Positions 20,538-33,228 of a stretch of 64,000 nt of DNA are shown piece after piece. This DNA is from Corynespora cassiicola (taxonomy: Eukaryota; Ascomycota; Dothideomycetes; Pleosporales; Corynesporascaceae). The DNA lies in the NCBI GenBank assembly GCA_022059125.1, contig JAEUWY010000005.1, positions 2,790,001 to 2,854,000 on the forward strand, written 5' to 3'. Made by a program: the position numbers and the translations under genes. How positions within the stretch are numbered: position 1 is the first letter of the stretch; the number at the start of each line of letters is the position of its first letter. The notes below the pieces were generated by a model. The model made no database searches, was not told where the DNA came from, and was given only the letters and a program-made list of their open reading frames with translations.

Positions 20538-22292
20538 CTAAATATCAATCTCGACGCCGATATCCATGGCAGCAATGATGTCGTCCTCCATCTTGGGCTT
20601 GCGGAACGTGGGCAGGCCCTTGCGCTCCGACTTCTTCTTCTCGGGCTTGGGGGTGCTGGCGCGGGATGAGTCGCCGTCGAAAAGGGGGTCGACGTCGAGG
20701 TGTTTCTTCTTGAGGGCTTTCTCTTCAGCCGCCTTCTTAGCTTCTTCTTCTTCCCTCTTCTTGCGCTGCAGCTCTTGCTCGCGCCTCTTGCGTTCACGCT
20801 GCTGCTCCTTGCGCTCCTCGAGGAGAGCTTTGCGGACGCGCTCGCCTTCGGCCTTGCGGTTCTGGCGGTTGATCTCGGCGATGCGGGCGGCGGCAACTTC
20901 GGACTGCGAGGAGAGTTTGGGGGCGGGGTTGTCCTCTTTGTTGCCGACCAGGACGTGGGCAAACTTCTTTTGCTTCTCAATGCGGGCGTTGATGTCGGCG
21001 TCGGTCCAGAAGCGATTGTGAAGGGCCTTGATGTCTTCGTACTTCTTCTTCAATTGGCCCTGAGTAGGAAGCTTTGCGTTCGTCTCGGCGAGCCCCTGCT
21101 TGTACACATCCAGATCGGCCTAAGGATGGTTAGCAAAGGCCCAAGTTTCTTCCGGGAGAGAAAAGGACATACCTCCGTGAAACGCTGGTTGGACAGGTAC
21201 TGGAATTGATATTCCTTCTTGGTCGAGCCGTACTGACAGACGACATACAGGTCCGTTGCAATCTTGTTGCCGTTTTTGCCCTCAAAGGCATATGGCTTGC
21301 CGGAGCGGAAGTCTAATGGCCGTTAGCGGCATTCAGGGGGTATATAACATTGAACATACCAATGATCCGAGCCATCTTGTAAATTACCCTGCGCTGCGAA
21401 TCCTGACCTGCGCCAACGCGAGCATAGGTACCCTTCATGGCGTCCTCAAAGCCAGGGTAGAAGCACACTTCGGAGAAGAAGCCGCGGCCTACGCGAACGG
21501 ACTCGAAATGGTTGACAGCAGCAGGAGGATCTTCGCGAGGAACAGACTTGGCTGCTTCGTAGCCTTCGTCGCTCTCGCCATCCGCATCCGCATCCGAGCC
21601 ACCGTCCCTATCTCCCGAGCTTGAGCGGCGACGAGCACCCCGGCGATCGTCATGGCGCTGTCGCTGTTGATCCCGCTGCTCGCGCTCCCGCTTGTAGGCC
21701 TCGAGCTTGTCGTTGGTCCTGGACTTGACAGTCTGGCGCCTGCTCTCATGGACCTCATCGTCGTCATCAGAATCGACCCCTCGCTTCCGCGAATCGTCTG
21801 GCTTGTGCTTGGCCATCTCGTTAGCCTTGCGGCGAAGGTCCAACTGAAACTTGACTTTGGCCATCTCTTCCGTACGCTGACCCAGGATGGCCTCGCGCTC
21901 GAGTTGCGTCATGGCTTGGATCCTAGCCTTGTCCTTGGAATCAATGTATTTCCCCTCGAGCGGGTAGGGCACATCCGAGTTTCTGTTGGACGGCTCATCG
22001 TCGCGGTCCGAATCGCTCTCGTCCATGTCGCCGCTTCCGAGAGAGTCGGGGGAGCCTGGGGCTACGGAGGAGCTGGGACGGTCAACTTTGGGCCGCGAGT
22101 TGGGTAGCGAGAGGGACGGCAGGGCGCAAGGCTGGGGAGGCGAGTAGACGCGGGCAAGGCACAGAGGCAGAGGCAGGGTGATTGGTGAAGATGAGGAAGT
22201 GAAAGGGGAAACACTCACGCTTCACCTTCTTCAACATCGGCCTCTTCGTCGCCGCCTGCGAGGGCGAAGAGCTCGTCGTCGAAATCCGACAT
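20538..22292 (-). CDS. RTF1: Rtf1, Paf1-complex subunit with Plus3 domain
   Basis: Four exons (22292-22219, 22072-21360, 21312-21173, 21119-20538) with introns of 146, 47 and 53 nt give 502 residues. The acidic N terminus is MSDFDDELFALAGGDEEAD. The Plus3 domain spans about residues 215-325 (VRVGRGFFSEVCFYPGF, then YARVGAG, MARIIDFRSGKPYAFEGK, LYVVCQYG, YLSNQRFTEADLDVY) and is rebuilt across introns 2 and 3. A long Lys/Glu/Arg-rich coiled coil follows. Rtf1 couples RNA polymerase II elongation to H2B ubiquitination and binds phosphorylated Spt5 through Plus3. Intron 1 was placed at the only acceptor that preserves phase into the SSVAPGSPDS segment. It is divergent from COQ7. Confidence 0.93.
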
Positions 22293-22708
22293 GGTGAAGG
22301 TGGTGGGAGCGAGCAAGGTCGAGGACCGACGTAGAGAGGGAGAAACAGGCGTCTGGCGCGCGGATTCTAGCGCTGGGCGTAGAAGAGGGCGCTGGCGATT
22401 GCAGAGGAGGGTATGCGAGGATGGGAGGGCGAGAGGAAAGACGTGGCAGAAGTGAGAGGGGGTCTGGCAGCTTTTAAAGGACGACGCGCTGCGCTGGGCG
22501 AATCGATGGGCTAATCCCCAACCGTCTCTTCCCGGGGGCCCGTGCGCTCACCGCCGTAGCGCGCCGGTGAGCGCATCATTTGTCCACGGGCCTCGACCTC
22601 GACCTCGACCTACCAAACCATCCCAACACCTCCGCCACAATTGCCTCTGCCCCGCCACGCCCGCCCCCGCAGCGTACACACGCACTCCGTGCAGAGCCCG
22701 CCATCAAT
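22293..22708. promoter_or_regulatory. shared divergent promoter, RTF1/COQ7
   Basis: A 416-bp GC-rich interval separates the RTF1 start (minus) from the COQ7 start (plus) and must contain both promoters and leaders. No TATA box is obvious. The COQ7 frame is open upstream to 22580 (43 extra codons), but ATG 22709 gives a proper mitochondrial presequence. Confidence 0.6.
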
Positions 22709-23467
22709 ATGTCTTCCGCGCTGCGCTCCACCCGAGCATTGGCCCGCGCAGCGCCCCGCACCGCCGTCCTCGACGCCCTCGCGCCGCGCGCCGCCACGCC
22801 CTACGCTCCGACATCACGCCAGGCGTTTCCCTCACGCAAGCACAGCAGCACGAGCACGAGCACGACGACATCGCCCACTCCTCCCCAGTCGCCCAAGCCC
22901 CTCACCCAGGAGCAACGCGACTTCCTCGACAGCGCCCTCCGCGTGAACCAAGCCGGCGAGCTCGCCGCCGTCCTCATCTATTCGGCGCAGACCCCGCCCC
23001 TCGTGCGCGCCCACCCGCACCTACGCCCCCTCATGAAGCACATGTACGACCAGGAAGCCGGCCACTTTGGCTTCTTCAACGACCTCGTTGCGAAGCACCG
23101 CGTGCGCCCCACGGCCATGTACCCCGTGTGGTACGCTGCGGCCACGGCTCTGGGCTGGGGCACCGCCGTCATGGGGCGCGAGGCCGCCATGGCGTGCACT
23201 GAGGCTGTCGAGACAGAGATTGGTGGCCATTATAACGAGCAGGTACGCGTGCTGCTGGATTGGGCGCAGAAGCTCGAGGCGAGGGGGGAGATGAGCGATG
23301 AGTTGGGGGCTTTGATCACGGAACTGAGGAGGATTAGGGATGAGGAGCTGGAGCATTTGGACCATGCGGTGCAGAATGATGCGCAGGAGGCGCATCCCTA
23401 TGAGCTGCTGACCAATGTTATTCGAGGGGGCTGCCGGACCGCTATATGGATAAGTGAGAGGGTGTAG
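22709..23467 (+). CDS. COQ7: Coq7, demethoxyubiquinone hydroxylase
   Basis: A 252-residue intronless di-iron carboxylate monooxygenase that performs the penultimate step of ubiquinone synthesis on the matrix face of the mitochondrial inner membrane. The first ~45 residues are Arg/Ala/Ser-rich with no acidic cluster, a good mitochondrial presequence. Ligand motifs are present: Glu84 in NQAGELAAV, Glu116/His119 in DQEAGHFGFF, Glu in VETEIGGHYNEQ near 168-170, and the final ExxH in DEELEHLDHA near 212-219. An in-frame ATG at 22580 would put extra Asp/Leu repeats in front and break the presequence, so ATG 22709 was chosen. Its stop is 213 bp from that of MRC1, convergent. Confidence 0.94.
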   Translation: MSSALRSTRALARAAPRTAVLDALAPRAATPYAPTSRQAFPSRKHSSTSTSTTTSPTPPQSPKPLTQEQRDFLDSALRVNQAGELAAVLIYSAQTPPLVRAHPHLRPLMKHMYDQEAGHFGFFNDLVAKHRVRPTAMYPVWYAAATALGWGTAVMGREAAMACTEAVETEIGGHYNEQVRVLLDWAQKLEARGEMSDELGALITELRRIRDEELEHLDHAVQNDAQEAHPYELLTNVIRGGCRTAIWISERV

Positions 23468-23680
23468 AGTGGGTTGGCGGGATGCAGCATAGTTGTGTAA
23501 AACATGTAATATACTGTACATAATGGATCATAAGCCTGGGAGTCTGAACAAAATATGTAGGAATAATCTTCAATTCAATACGCCGTCATGTTCATAATAA
23601 CTCCCGCCCTGGTATATGAAGAACGCCCTGTACCCAAGTCCCTACAACGCCAATCCTTTTGCCCGTCGGGACGTCATTAA

Positions 23681-26600
23681 TTACTCAAAACCGCCACCCA
23701 GATCCCTGAGGACGCTCCTCGTCACCTTGGCCTTGGTGACTTTCTGCTTGATGTTGGCTTTCCTCTTCATCTCTGCCTTTTCAAGCACTGCCCTCCTCTC
23801 CGCCTCCCTGGCTTGAGCGTGAATGTTGCTCTTACCAGTGCCACCGCGCCTTACACCCTCGGAAGGTGTCGTAGCGCCAGAGCTCGACCTCTCTGATGTG
23901 GTGGAGAAGTTGCTCGTAGCCCTCCTAACCAAGCTCGGAACTTTGAAGCCAGGGACGTGAGGGCCGGCTGGTGCAGCGTGGAACGCCATGTTGCCAGCGT
24001 CTGCTCCTGCCTCCGAGACCGTCGAGGTCCGTGAGAGGGTGAGGCGATCGATGATGGGCTTGCGAGCAGCAGGCTTCTTAGGAGCAGCCTCATTCTCGGA
24101 TTCCGAGTCCGAGTATTGAGAGGCCGGGACCTGGATGCGCGGGTCTTCGAGGAGCTCGGAGACGGAGTGCTGCACGTCGGCAATGGTCATGGGTTTTCTG
24201 GCGATGCCATCCGATGGAGCAGTGCGGCGGAGGTGGGCAGGTGGTCGGTTCTCCTTGTCCTGCGACTCAGGAGCCTTGCGCTTGAGTGGATTGGGGACGG
24301 GGGCGGGCTCAAGACTTTCCGTCTGGGAGTCTGGGACGGTAACCTCCTCTGCGGCCTCAGCAGGTTCGTCGGACTGCGACTGCGAAGGCTGCTCTGTAGC
24401 AGCGTCGGGAGCATCCAAGAACTCATAGTCTGGGTCTTCCATGATGTGGTCGGCCAGCGAGTTGAAAAAGGCAGACGTCTTGGGGTTCTGGTACATCTTG
24501 CCGATTCGCTCGTCTGAGATGAGAGCCTTGGTCATCTGCTTGAACTGCATCTGCTTCTTGCGTCGCCTCGTCTCGGCCTCGTCCTCAGAATCAGACACGT
24601 CAAAGGCATCGCGACCTGCGCGCTTCCGAAGACCGCCGTTCATGACGTCTTTGTAGAGCTGGTTGATGTTCTTCTCGTCTTCTGCCTTGGCTCGTTCACT
24701 GTGGAATGTTAGTTACTGCATATCATGCAAATCCGTGCGCACTTACGCATAAAAGGCAGCGATCTTTCGCTCATCAACCTTGACATCGTTCGAGTCGATC
24801 ATCTTTGCCAGCTCCTCGTCTTCCTCGCCGCTATCGTCGTCACTGGCTCCTCCAATGCCTGCATACTCATCCTCGGATTCTTCAGCTTGCTCCTGGATAG
24901 CATCCCTGGCCCAGCTAGTCTTCTTGTTGAAGTTGTCAATGGCCTGCTTCTTCTTGGACGCCTTCTTCATGACAGAAAAGACGTCTTTTGCCTTGCGTAC
25001 AGGTTGCTCGTCCGCATCAGACTCTGCGAGGTCCTCTTCAACATCAGAGAACTCGGCAGGCGCATCCTTTCGTCCACGGTGAAGTCTTCCCTTCTTCTTG
25101 GCGATGGGAGATTCAGTGAGCAAGACGGTCTCAACTGTAGAAGTGGGACGAGCAAAGCCTCTAGGCGACCGAGAGAGCTGGAAACCCGCATCTTGAGTTG
25201 GCTCGGGCATGTCGGAGTATTGGGTACGGGAAAAGGCAGGGGAAGTTTCCACCAATTGACTAATGCCCAGGTCGATCTGGGAAGCGGGTCCAGACTGGGA
25301 TGCTTGCGTTTGGCTGTTGGGGATGAGCATCTCAGATGCTTGGCTAAAGTTGACATTTGGCTGAGTGTCAGGCAGGCTCCGGAGGAAGTCTAATGAGTCC
25401 TGTTCCTGCTCAACGGCGGGCTGTGGGGCAGCCGGCGACTCTGATTGAAGGTTCGCCATTGTGCCAGCGAACATTTGCGTAAGGCCTAGCGATGACGGTG
25501 GGTTGTCAAATCCGAACGCTGCCATGGCATCATCTTGTGTTGCCTGTTGTGTTGGCGAGTTGGCCGGAGCTTCATCGCCGCTCTCGTCTTCGTCATCCAG
25601 GACGACATTCCTTGCCCTGGTGGTGGTCCGTTGACGAACAGGTGCAGCGACCTCATCCTCCATGTCTTCATCGGCGTCAGCAGCGATAGTCTGTGCAGTA
25701 GGTTGATCTGCCTCCGCCTCGTCGTACTCATCGGCCATTTCGTCTACGAGGGCATTGGGCTTGTCAGCCGCGTCTTCCTCAAGGTCCTCGTCATTGTCAG
25801 CATCTTCATCCTCGGATCCCGACAACTCAATCTCGACTTCTTCTTCCTCCTCTCCCTCATCAGCATTCTCTTCGCCACTGCCGATATAATCTTCGTCCTC
25901 GGACTCATCACTAGACAGCAGTCCATCGCCGACCTCGCCGTTCTTCTTGGCCTCATCTCGCTCCATCTTTGCGAGCTTGAGATCTTCCTGGCGTTGCTTT
26001 TCGAATTGCTCAGCCAGGTTCTCGATCTCCATCTGGTGCTTCTCACGCTCCTCTTGGGTTTCGATGTGAATGCCACGCTTCTTCAGCTCTGCAATTTTCT
26101 CCTCGCGCTCTCTTTGAGCTTGCTGACGTGCCTTTTGGTTGAGCATCATCTGCAATTCTACCAGGTTCATAGACTTCTTCCCCTTGGGGGCCCTCTTACT
26201 GGGTGATGTCAAATGAGCAAGATGACGGAGATGAAGCAGAGATGACCCTTCTTGTTGTTTCCGCTGGGGAAGTCGGTCGAAAACCGGGAATCTACTCCTG
26301 GACTCTACGATTTCCAAATCATCGTCAGAGTCAGAGAGGAGGATCATCTCATCCACATTGGCATTGTGAACAGTGAGAGGCCTCGACCGGTCCACCAATG
26401 GGTTCTGGGGAAGGTGCTGATACTCTGGTGCTCGGCCCTTGCCCTTGTCGAGTTTTGTAGGGAGCTCCTTTGAGATTGCCTCTTTGTCCGCTGGGGCATC
26501 CTTCATCTCGGTATCTTCTGGAACAGGAGGGCTTGTGGGGGGTGTATCGTGCGCGTGCTGGGCCTCGGCATCCGAAGACGCAAGCATCGAGCTAGCATCG

Positions 26601-27559
26601 GGCGTCAAGAGAGCAGCGGGTGCAGGTGCCTCGTTACCTGAATTCAAACCGAATTTGGTAAACAAGTCTTTAATTCCATACTTCTTCTTGGTCTTCGCTT
26701 GGTGCGTCAACTGCATGTTACGCTTAATTCTCTGCTGATCCCGGGCCATCTCCTCGAGAGCTTTCTTCCCAGCCTTGCGAGCTGGCCGCGTCTGCTGGGT
26801 GAGCTTGTTTCCGATCTCACCATCAGGGTCGCTATCGGAATCGGAGTTGGTGTGGGTTCGAGATTTTGCGGACTTGCTGTTAGACTGTTCTCTCTGCTCG
26901 CGAGCGAGCCTTTCCTTGCGTATCCGCCTGACGCGCTCCTCGAGGTCAGAGTTGTCTCGGCGTCGTGTTGGCGAGTTTGAGTCAGAACCGAGCGGCGAGA
27001 ACCGCCGAGAGGTCCTGTTTGCAGCAGGCGATGGGTTGGGCGAGACGAAAAGACCGGGTGATGATGACTGCGCATGTATGCTTGGCGAAGGCGATGCTGG
27101 CGGTGGGGTACTTGTCCTTCTCTGCACTGGTCTGCGGCCATTTGTTCGAACTGGCATATCATCGTCCTCGCTATCAGAGGCTACCACAGATGGAGGTGCA
27201 GCTATGGGCTTCTTTTCGGGCTCCTGCTCGGTGGGTGCGGACATGAGCTGTTTGCGGATGCGCTCGTACGCAGACGCGCCATTATCATCTTCGCTATCCG
27301 ATGCGTCATCGGCGTCTTCGGCTGGTGACTCTGGCTTCAGACGCGCAAGAAGCGGGCGTCGTGGTGCCCGGGCGGGTATGTTGTCGTCCTCTGAATCGCT
27401 CTCCATGAGCTTCGACAGCGCGTTGCTGGGACGCGTCGTTGTGGAAGCATGCATCGGCTGGGGCGAGTCAATTGTCTCCTCTTCCTCGAATTCGATATCA
27501 ATGTCCATGGCGGTCCTGGTCGGGGTGCCGGCCCGGGTCGAGTCCATGGCAGATGCCAT
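23681..27559 (-). CDS. MRC1: Mrc1/claspin-like replication checkpoint mediator
   Basis: Two exons, 27559-24747 and 24698-23681, with a 48-nt intron (GTAAGT, CTAAC, CACAG) that preserves frame at AAFYA/ERAKAED, giving 1276 residues. The protein is largely acidic and disordered. The MRC1-like domain lies near residue 466 onward (LVELQMMLNQKARQQAQRERE, then KKRGIHIETQEEREKHQ). An SQ/TQ cluster for Mec1/Tel1 kinases lies near 730-795, with closely spaced SQ and TQ pairs. Mrc1 travels with the replisome and passes the stalled-fork signal to Rad53/Cds1. ATG 27559 is used because the frame further upstream has no ATG. MluI-box elements sit just upstream. Confidence 0.9.
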
Positions 27560-27572
27560 TTGAATTGTGCGG

Positions 27573-27828
27573 ACGCGTGTGTCGAGGATCACTAGAGACG
27601 AAAAAAGGGTGGTGGAAAACGAATTGAATAGCTAGGATGTGGAGCAGCAGACAAGGGCCTGTGGCCGTATGGTCGAATCAATGCTGGTTTGTGTGTTTAG
27701 GTAAAGAATAGAGGTGTGGGACACGGTGGTGGAATGCGTGCAGTGCGCTGTGGCGGGGGTGGGAAGTGGATTGGGGCATCGCGTCGCGCGTCACGTCACG
27801 TCGCCATGGCTTTTCGCGTCGCACGCGT
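27573..27828 (-). promoter_or_regulatory. ACGCGT (MCB) elements upstream of MRC1
   Basis: Perfect palindromic ACGCGT boxes occur at 27573-27578 (14 bp from the start codon, so probably in the leader) and at 27823-27828 (about 265 bp upstream), with further CGCG/ACGTCA-type sequence at 27781-27805. ACGCGT is the binding site of MBF (Mbp1/Swi6), which drives G1/S genes. Yeast MRC1 is cell-cycle regulated, so function is plausible, but it is inferred from motif and position only. Confidence 0.45.
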
Positions 27829-30266
27829 CCACCCACCCACTGACGTCGGGCCCTTATTTCGCCGACGCTCAGGCCCGTGCGCTACGCGCCTCACCTGGCC
27901 CACCTGGTAGGGAGATGTGTGGCTCAACCGCCATGGGCCTTTCCCTTTTTTCTCATTCCATCTGGTCGTCCGCTCGCTTCTTTTGCTCACCTGCACGAAT
28001 CAATCCTGCATGCTTCTCGAAACCCGCCGGCGCCCGAAATCTGCTCGTTTAGCTGATCTCTCCACCGAAGTCTAATCTCCCGGCCCGTACAGTCTAACCC
28101 CCGCCTCAGCTCTCGTTCATGCAAGCTCTCTTCTCCCCATCGCTTGGTTGACACCATGCAGCATCGAAATGAGCTCCGTCTCGGGCCTTGGGGCGTGGAT
28201 TGATCTCTCCCAGCTTGCTGAATCGTGACGGCTGCATACGCCTCTGCCGCTGCCACTCGATTTAGTGCAAGCCATTATGATCAATCATCAGAATCCTGCG
28301 CCATGTGCCAAAGATAGCTGCGCAAGGGAGCAATTACATACCCATGCCTTGACTGTCTACACGGCAGGAAGCCAACACCCAACATACACCAGATGGCTAC
28401 ATGGCGCGAGAGGGCGCTGCCAATGACACTTGGCCGAGATAGCCCCGTCAGCCGGAGCGCACTTTTGTGTTCGACTCTATACGACGGTGGAAAGCGAAAG
28501 CGTCGCGCTGTTGGTGTTTGGTTTTAGTGCTTCGCCGCGGTGGATTCCCGATTGTCTTACCTGGACAGCGCCTATCCAGCGACTAGCCTGACCTCGGGTC
28601 TTTTCTGTTTTTCTCCTATGGGGCCATTCTGGCGCAAAGCCAAGCGCATTTGTTGAAGCCTGCAAAGAGCAACTATATGCACTAGAGCGCGCTATACTCT
28701 AGCAGGTCGCAAGAGCTATCACTACGTCAAAGGGGGTCGATACGGAGGAATGCATCATGTCTCACCAAAGGTACAAACGTTTGGTGGGTGAACTGTCTGT
28801 CCACCAGGAGTTGACAATGGTTTCACTTGGGTCGTTCCGTCTAGATCCAAGGTTCAGAAGAAAACTGCAATCACGCGTTCTTTGCACAAGTCGTCCCTCG
28901 GGCAGTTCAAGTTCTCTTCACGTCCGTCTCAAAATAGCACCGCTTCCCGCTTGCGCATTTTTGAAACAATGTTACCCCAGACTCAAAGGCTGGCCCGCCA
29001 AGGGGGTTGATCCAGGGTCAGTCGTGGAATCGAACGCTTGTGCCGATGGCAGATCATCAGCAGAGCGATCATTTGACGCCATGCAAACCTCCTTCCTTAT
29101 CGCGAGCTTTATGAACAATGAGGTGGCGGATCACCGCCAACGTTATCCCAGGACACGAGGGCACGTGATGGCACTATGTGCAGTCTGGCCCTGGCAGATT
29201 GCGCGTGCATTGCGCAGCATTCGGGCATCAAGTCCAGGGAAGTTGTGCAGCGAGCGCGCGCTTTTCTACTCCGTTCTGCCAGTCAATCGGTCCATCCAGA
29301 GCGCTTCCGAGGCCCCTCCGCAGCGTAGCTTTCGGTATTTCATCCGGACGCAAGACGACAGTATCGCCCTGTTTAATAAAGTTGCAAGTGGGTGCGCGAA
29401 CCTTCAACCCACCGGGGCAGCGCGCTGAGACGAGGTTCCGCCAATGGTCACAGCGCGGTTGTCTCTGGCAAAAGGAACGTCTGTTAAGGTGAGGCATGGC
29501 CGGCCTCACCACGATGCAAGCGAAGGCTCGAGATGCTGTTTGCGACTGCATCCCCAGGCAGCGAGGAAGTCGATGCGGCTCCTCTAAGGCTGTGCACAGG
29601 AAGCTGAGAGCCTGAGAGATGGCACCATGGTGTTTTCTTGTCGCCTGGAGTGGGCGAGTAGAAAACGCGTCTATCTTCGGCCTAGCGCAGTTTCACCCTG
29701 CTGCCCCTGAGAGAAGCGACCGGCCGGGTTAGGAGAAATCGGGAGCGCAGCGGCGCCATCGCAGCCATCGCGGCGATCCGCTCAGGAACCTCGCAGTGCT
29801 TGCAGTCGTCCAGGCTGGGCTGAGGAACGCGCAATTGTGGGCATTGAGGCCGTTGATTAATTGTCGCATTGCAAGGGAGGCCGCTCGGCTTAGTAGAGGA
29901 TCCCTGTGCTAAATTTATACAGCCCTGCGCACGGGGAGAGATGACAGCGTGCATGCCAAGCGCCCTCTCCGTGGTTTCAAGGTCGTCCCGATGAAACGAG
30001 TTATCCTCAAAACAAGAGCCATCCGCTCCGCCCGGGAGATTGGAAGATCAATGACTTCCTGACGGCCTGAGATCCAAGCTCACACCCGTTCATCTTTCGA
30101 ACAAAAGCGTGCCATCTGCTCGACCACTTCACCTACAAGCCCATTACCGTCGTCGCCCTCTCGCTGCAGCGACAACAACACGTCTCCCGTCCGTCTGGCC
30201 TGGTCCGTCCGCCCTCCGCTGTCATTTCCGGCATGATATTGCCATCTACGTTCTCTACTGGATAAC
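27829..30266. other. 2.4-kb gene-poor divergent interval
   Basis: Lies between MRC1 (minus) and the zinc-finger gene (plus). The longest frame, 28757-29428 on plus (223 codons), shows no domain and mixed composition, and I do not call it. The last ~150 bp are C/T-rich and look like the leader of the zinc-finger gene. Confidence 0.5.
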
Positions 30267-32225
30267 ATGGACTCCGCCGACGATTCCCACCTTTTGCAAT
30301 ACAGCACCCCCCAGCCCAGCAACAGCTTCAAGCGTCCGCGTCGCAGTCTGCAGAGCAACACGCCCTTGGGCAACGTGACCGACAGCGCGTCGCCGTCGCC
30401 GCGCCTATCGGGCGGTGTCTCATCCCTTACGCCCGAAGTCATCGACCACATCAATGGCCTAAAACATCTCGACGATAAGCAGATTCTGCTCCTGCTGGAG
30501 GCCGCTCGCAATGGAGGTGAGTTCGTGTCGTCGCCGCTCGCGCGCTCCCTGCTGATGGTACTACAGACCGCATGCGCCTTTCGGGCCCAGGCCCAGACCG
30601 CTCGTCCATGTCGACGATCGGCAGCCGTACATCTTCATACCTGAGCGTGCCTTCGAGCAGAGTGTCCATGCTATCAGATCCAAGATCTTCCATCGCTTCC
30701 ACCGACTCGTCATTCACTCACTACAGCGCTGCCTCGTCGCGCCTTTCCACCGCCTCGTCCCGTCTCTCCACCATCTCCACCACCTCATCGCCGAAGAACT
30801 TTGCATGCACGTTCTGTGACAAGGCACTCAAGTCCAAGCCGTATTGGAAGTCGCATGAGGAGGAGTTCCACGAGCAGCGCCTTACATGGCGATGTCCCGA
30901 CTGTGAACAAATCTTCCATGCTGGAAAACGCTTCCGAGAACATCATACCAAGCTTCACGTATGGGCACCACGAGTTTCTTCGTCTCACTGGGACACTGCT
31001 AACGGATCAATAGGGATGCGAAAACTGCAAGCAGCCGCGTGAAAGCGGTCAGCCGACGAGTCGAAAGGCTTCGCCATGCGTCAAGAAGTACGAAATCGTC
31101 ATGCACGACAAGGATGCTTGGGGCTGTGGCTTTTGCGGTTGCCTACTAACAACCTGGGAAGAGCGGTGCGAGCACATTGCATTGCACTTTGAAGAGAAGA
31201 AGTCAAAGTGGAACTTTACAAACGTGATCCTCGGCCTCCTGAAACAACCCGACGTGTGCCAGTCTTGGGCCCGACTACTAACACAGCGACATGGCGACGA
31301 ACAGAACTGGCCGCAATTTACATGGGAGTCGAAAAAGTGCAACAGGTTGCGATACAAGCTGGAGACCAAGTGGGACACACGCGTTTTCGACGTCGACCAG
31401 TTGGTCCAGGAGACGTATGAGTTGGCAGAACTGGAGTCGGCGGACGCTAGCGTTACAGAATCCGCTACCGACGCACCCGACTCGAATGAATCCATCGATC
31501 CAGCGGAGACCGAAACGGTCGAGTGCAAGTTGGAATTCGACTTTGGTAGCGACCAACGGCTGCAGAGTTCGCATGGGCTGCCCCCGGAGAATTCGATGAT
31601 GGATCTCGATCCTGTGGAGCCGACCCAGAGCATGCACAACCCGAGCTTGCAGCAGACTCAATGGCCTGTCAGCACCGACATGTCGCAGAGTATGTCGCAG
31701 AGCCACATGGGGACTGATGACGGCATGGGCTCCTTTGGTGGCTTTGATACCACCATGACCAGCATGCCAACCGACTTCTCTCGCCCAGCATCCAGCTATC
31801 ACCAGCAAGCGCCATGGTCAAACACTGGCTTCGTCTCGACGCCTGACTTGGTCAATTTCCAGCAGCCCACGACCTACAACTTCCAGCAGCCTAGCTACAA
31901 CCCACCTCCCAAAGAGGTTGTCAACGTTCCGACTTCTCAATACGCAAACTTTTCGCATTACCCCCGACAGAGCGTGCCCGCCAACTTTATGCATCACCCC
32001 AACAATGCTACGCCTCGGCGATTTATCCCCAAGCTTGTCAACATCCCAAGCTCAAGTCACCGCGTGCCACAGCAAGAGCAGCCTCCTCCACCACCGCCCA
32101 AGGATGAACAGCATCAAAATCGTTTCTCCAGGATGATAATGCGGCGGCGTCCGAGCAATATCTCCCAACATACCGTTGTTTCGCACCGTGATATCGGGTG
32201 GAACGATGAACTCAACTGGGGTTAG
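30267..32225 (+). CDS. C2H2 zinc-finger protein, probable transcription factor
   Basis: Three exons, 30267-30516, 30567-30958 and 31014-32225, with introns of 50 and 55 nt, give 617 residues. A Ser/Thr-rich region (about 85-165, repeated SSRLST units) precedes two C2H2 fingers: FACTFCDK...HEEEFHE and WRCPDCEQ...HHTKLHG, the last His being followed directly by intron 2. A further Cys/His group follows in exon 3 (GCENCKQPR, then GCGFCGCLLTTWEERCEHIALHF). The C-terminal half is Gln/Pro/Met-rich with FQQP and SMSQS repeats, like fungal activation domains. The pattern resembles fungal regulators with a CxxC...H 'EEKKSKWNF' segment; target genes are unknown. Confidence 0.82.
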
Positions 32226-33228
32226 ATGCGGTCTTGATACCACCAATGGACGTCTTGAACGACCTTGGATTGACCCGCCGGCTGGTTTCCGGCAGCCCAC
32301 ACTCTCCTTTCCACAGATTTACAACATACCTCACTGAGAAAGTGATTCCGAACCTCGCGCACCCGGCGCCAGTCCCAACAAACTGACGTCTTCGCTCGAG
32401 CCCCCCTTCACCTCTACGGAGAAAAGTTTTCTTTTGCCTGTATTCACGTCGTCTTCGGTCCGGTCGGTCTAGCCTAGCGAGAGGAGCGGGCTGCAGTAGG
32501 GTATACCCATAATGTATTCCGTTTCGATGTTTTCGCTATATCATGTCTGGATTTATCGATCCTCCCCCATCCGCTGATCAAACCCCTGGTAGTGTTTGGA
32601 CGTAATTATTCCCCCGCAAGCACACTGAGTTGATTCCCACTTGCATGTTTGAAGATATGTAATGAGGCTGGAATGTTGGATTTAATAGAAGAATTGGATG
32701 CTTCACGAAAACAACCTCCCTATCCATGTGTGCATGTCCTGTTAAGCTTACAACCTATGCTTGCATCAAGCTTGCTGTCAGTCCAAATGCGCAAGGTGCA
32801 TGCTGACCAATCAAGAACCATCGCTGAAATGTGGTTCCCCGCGGAGTTTCTTCTTCGGTTCGCGCTAAGGCACCTCTCCCGCACACACCTACGGCATTCG
32901 TACCGTTTCGTCTGGCGTCATCACTGACCGATACCGCCGCCACTTTGGAGAGTCAAACTGTTGAAGGCACCATGTGTGTGTAATCATTGAAGCCCACCTA
33001 GAACTCAGGATTACAAACCGGCAAACATTTAGAAACGGCATCCCCCGGTCGAGATCGAGATCGGGATCCAGCGATAAGAAACAAGGTTCTCGGCTTTCCC
33101 TCTCAGTCCCTTACTTTGCTTTGCCCAAAGGGTCCAGAGCTCAACAGTAAGAGTGTGTTTCGACGTTGCTTCTTTTTCGACATGCATTGACCTGTGAACT
33201 AGATCTTTGCCGTGTCCAGCAAGTCGGG
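32226..33228. other. intergenic region
   Basis: 3' flank of the zinc-finger gene and promoter of the MOSC gene, both on plus. The frame upstream of ATG 33229 is open but without another ATG. Nothing else seen. Confidence 0.5.

Noticed and set aside
25535..26206. 223-codon hydrophobic plus frame inside MRC1
   Set aside because: Leu/Val-rich composition is the expected complement of the Glu/Asp/Lys-rich MRC1 coding strand.
26775..27563. 262-codon plus frame opposite MRC1 exon 1
   Set aside because: Antisense of a confident coding region; no domain.
28757..29428. 223-codon plus frame in the MRC1/zinc-finger interval
   Set aside because: No family, no initiation context, several overlapping minus frames; treated as noncoding.
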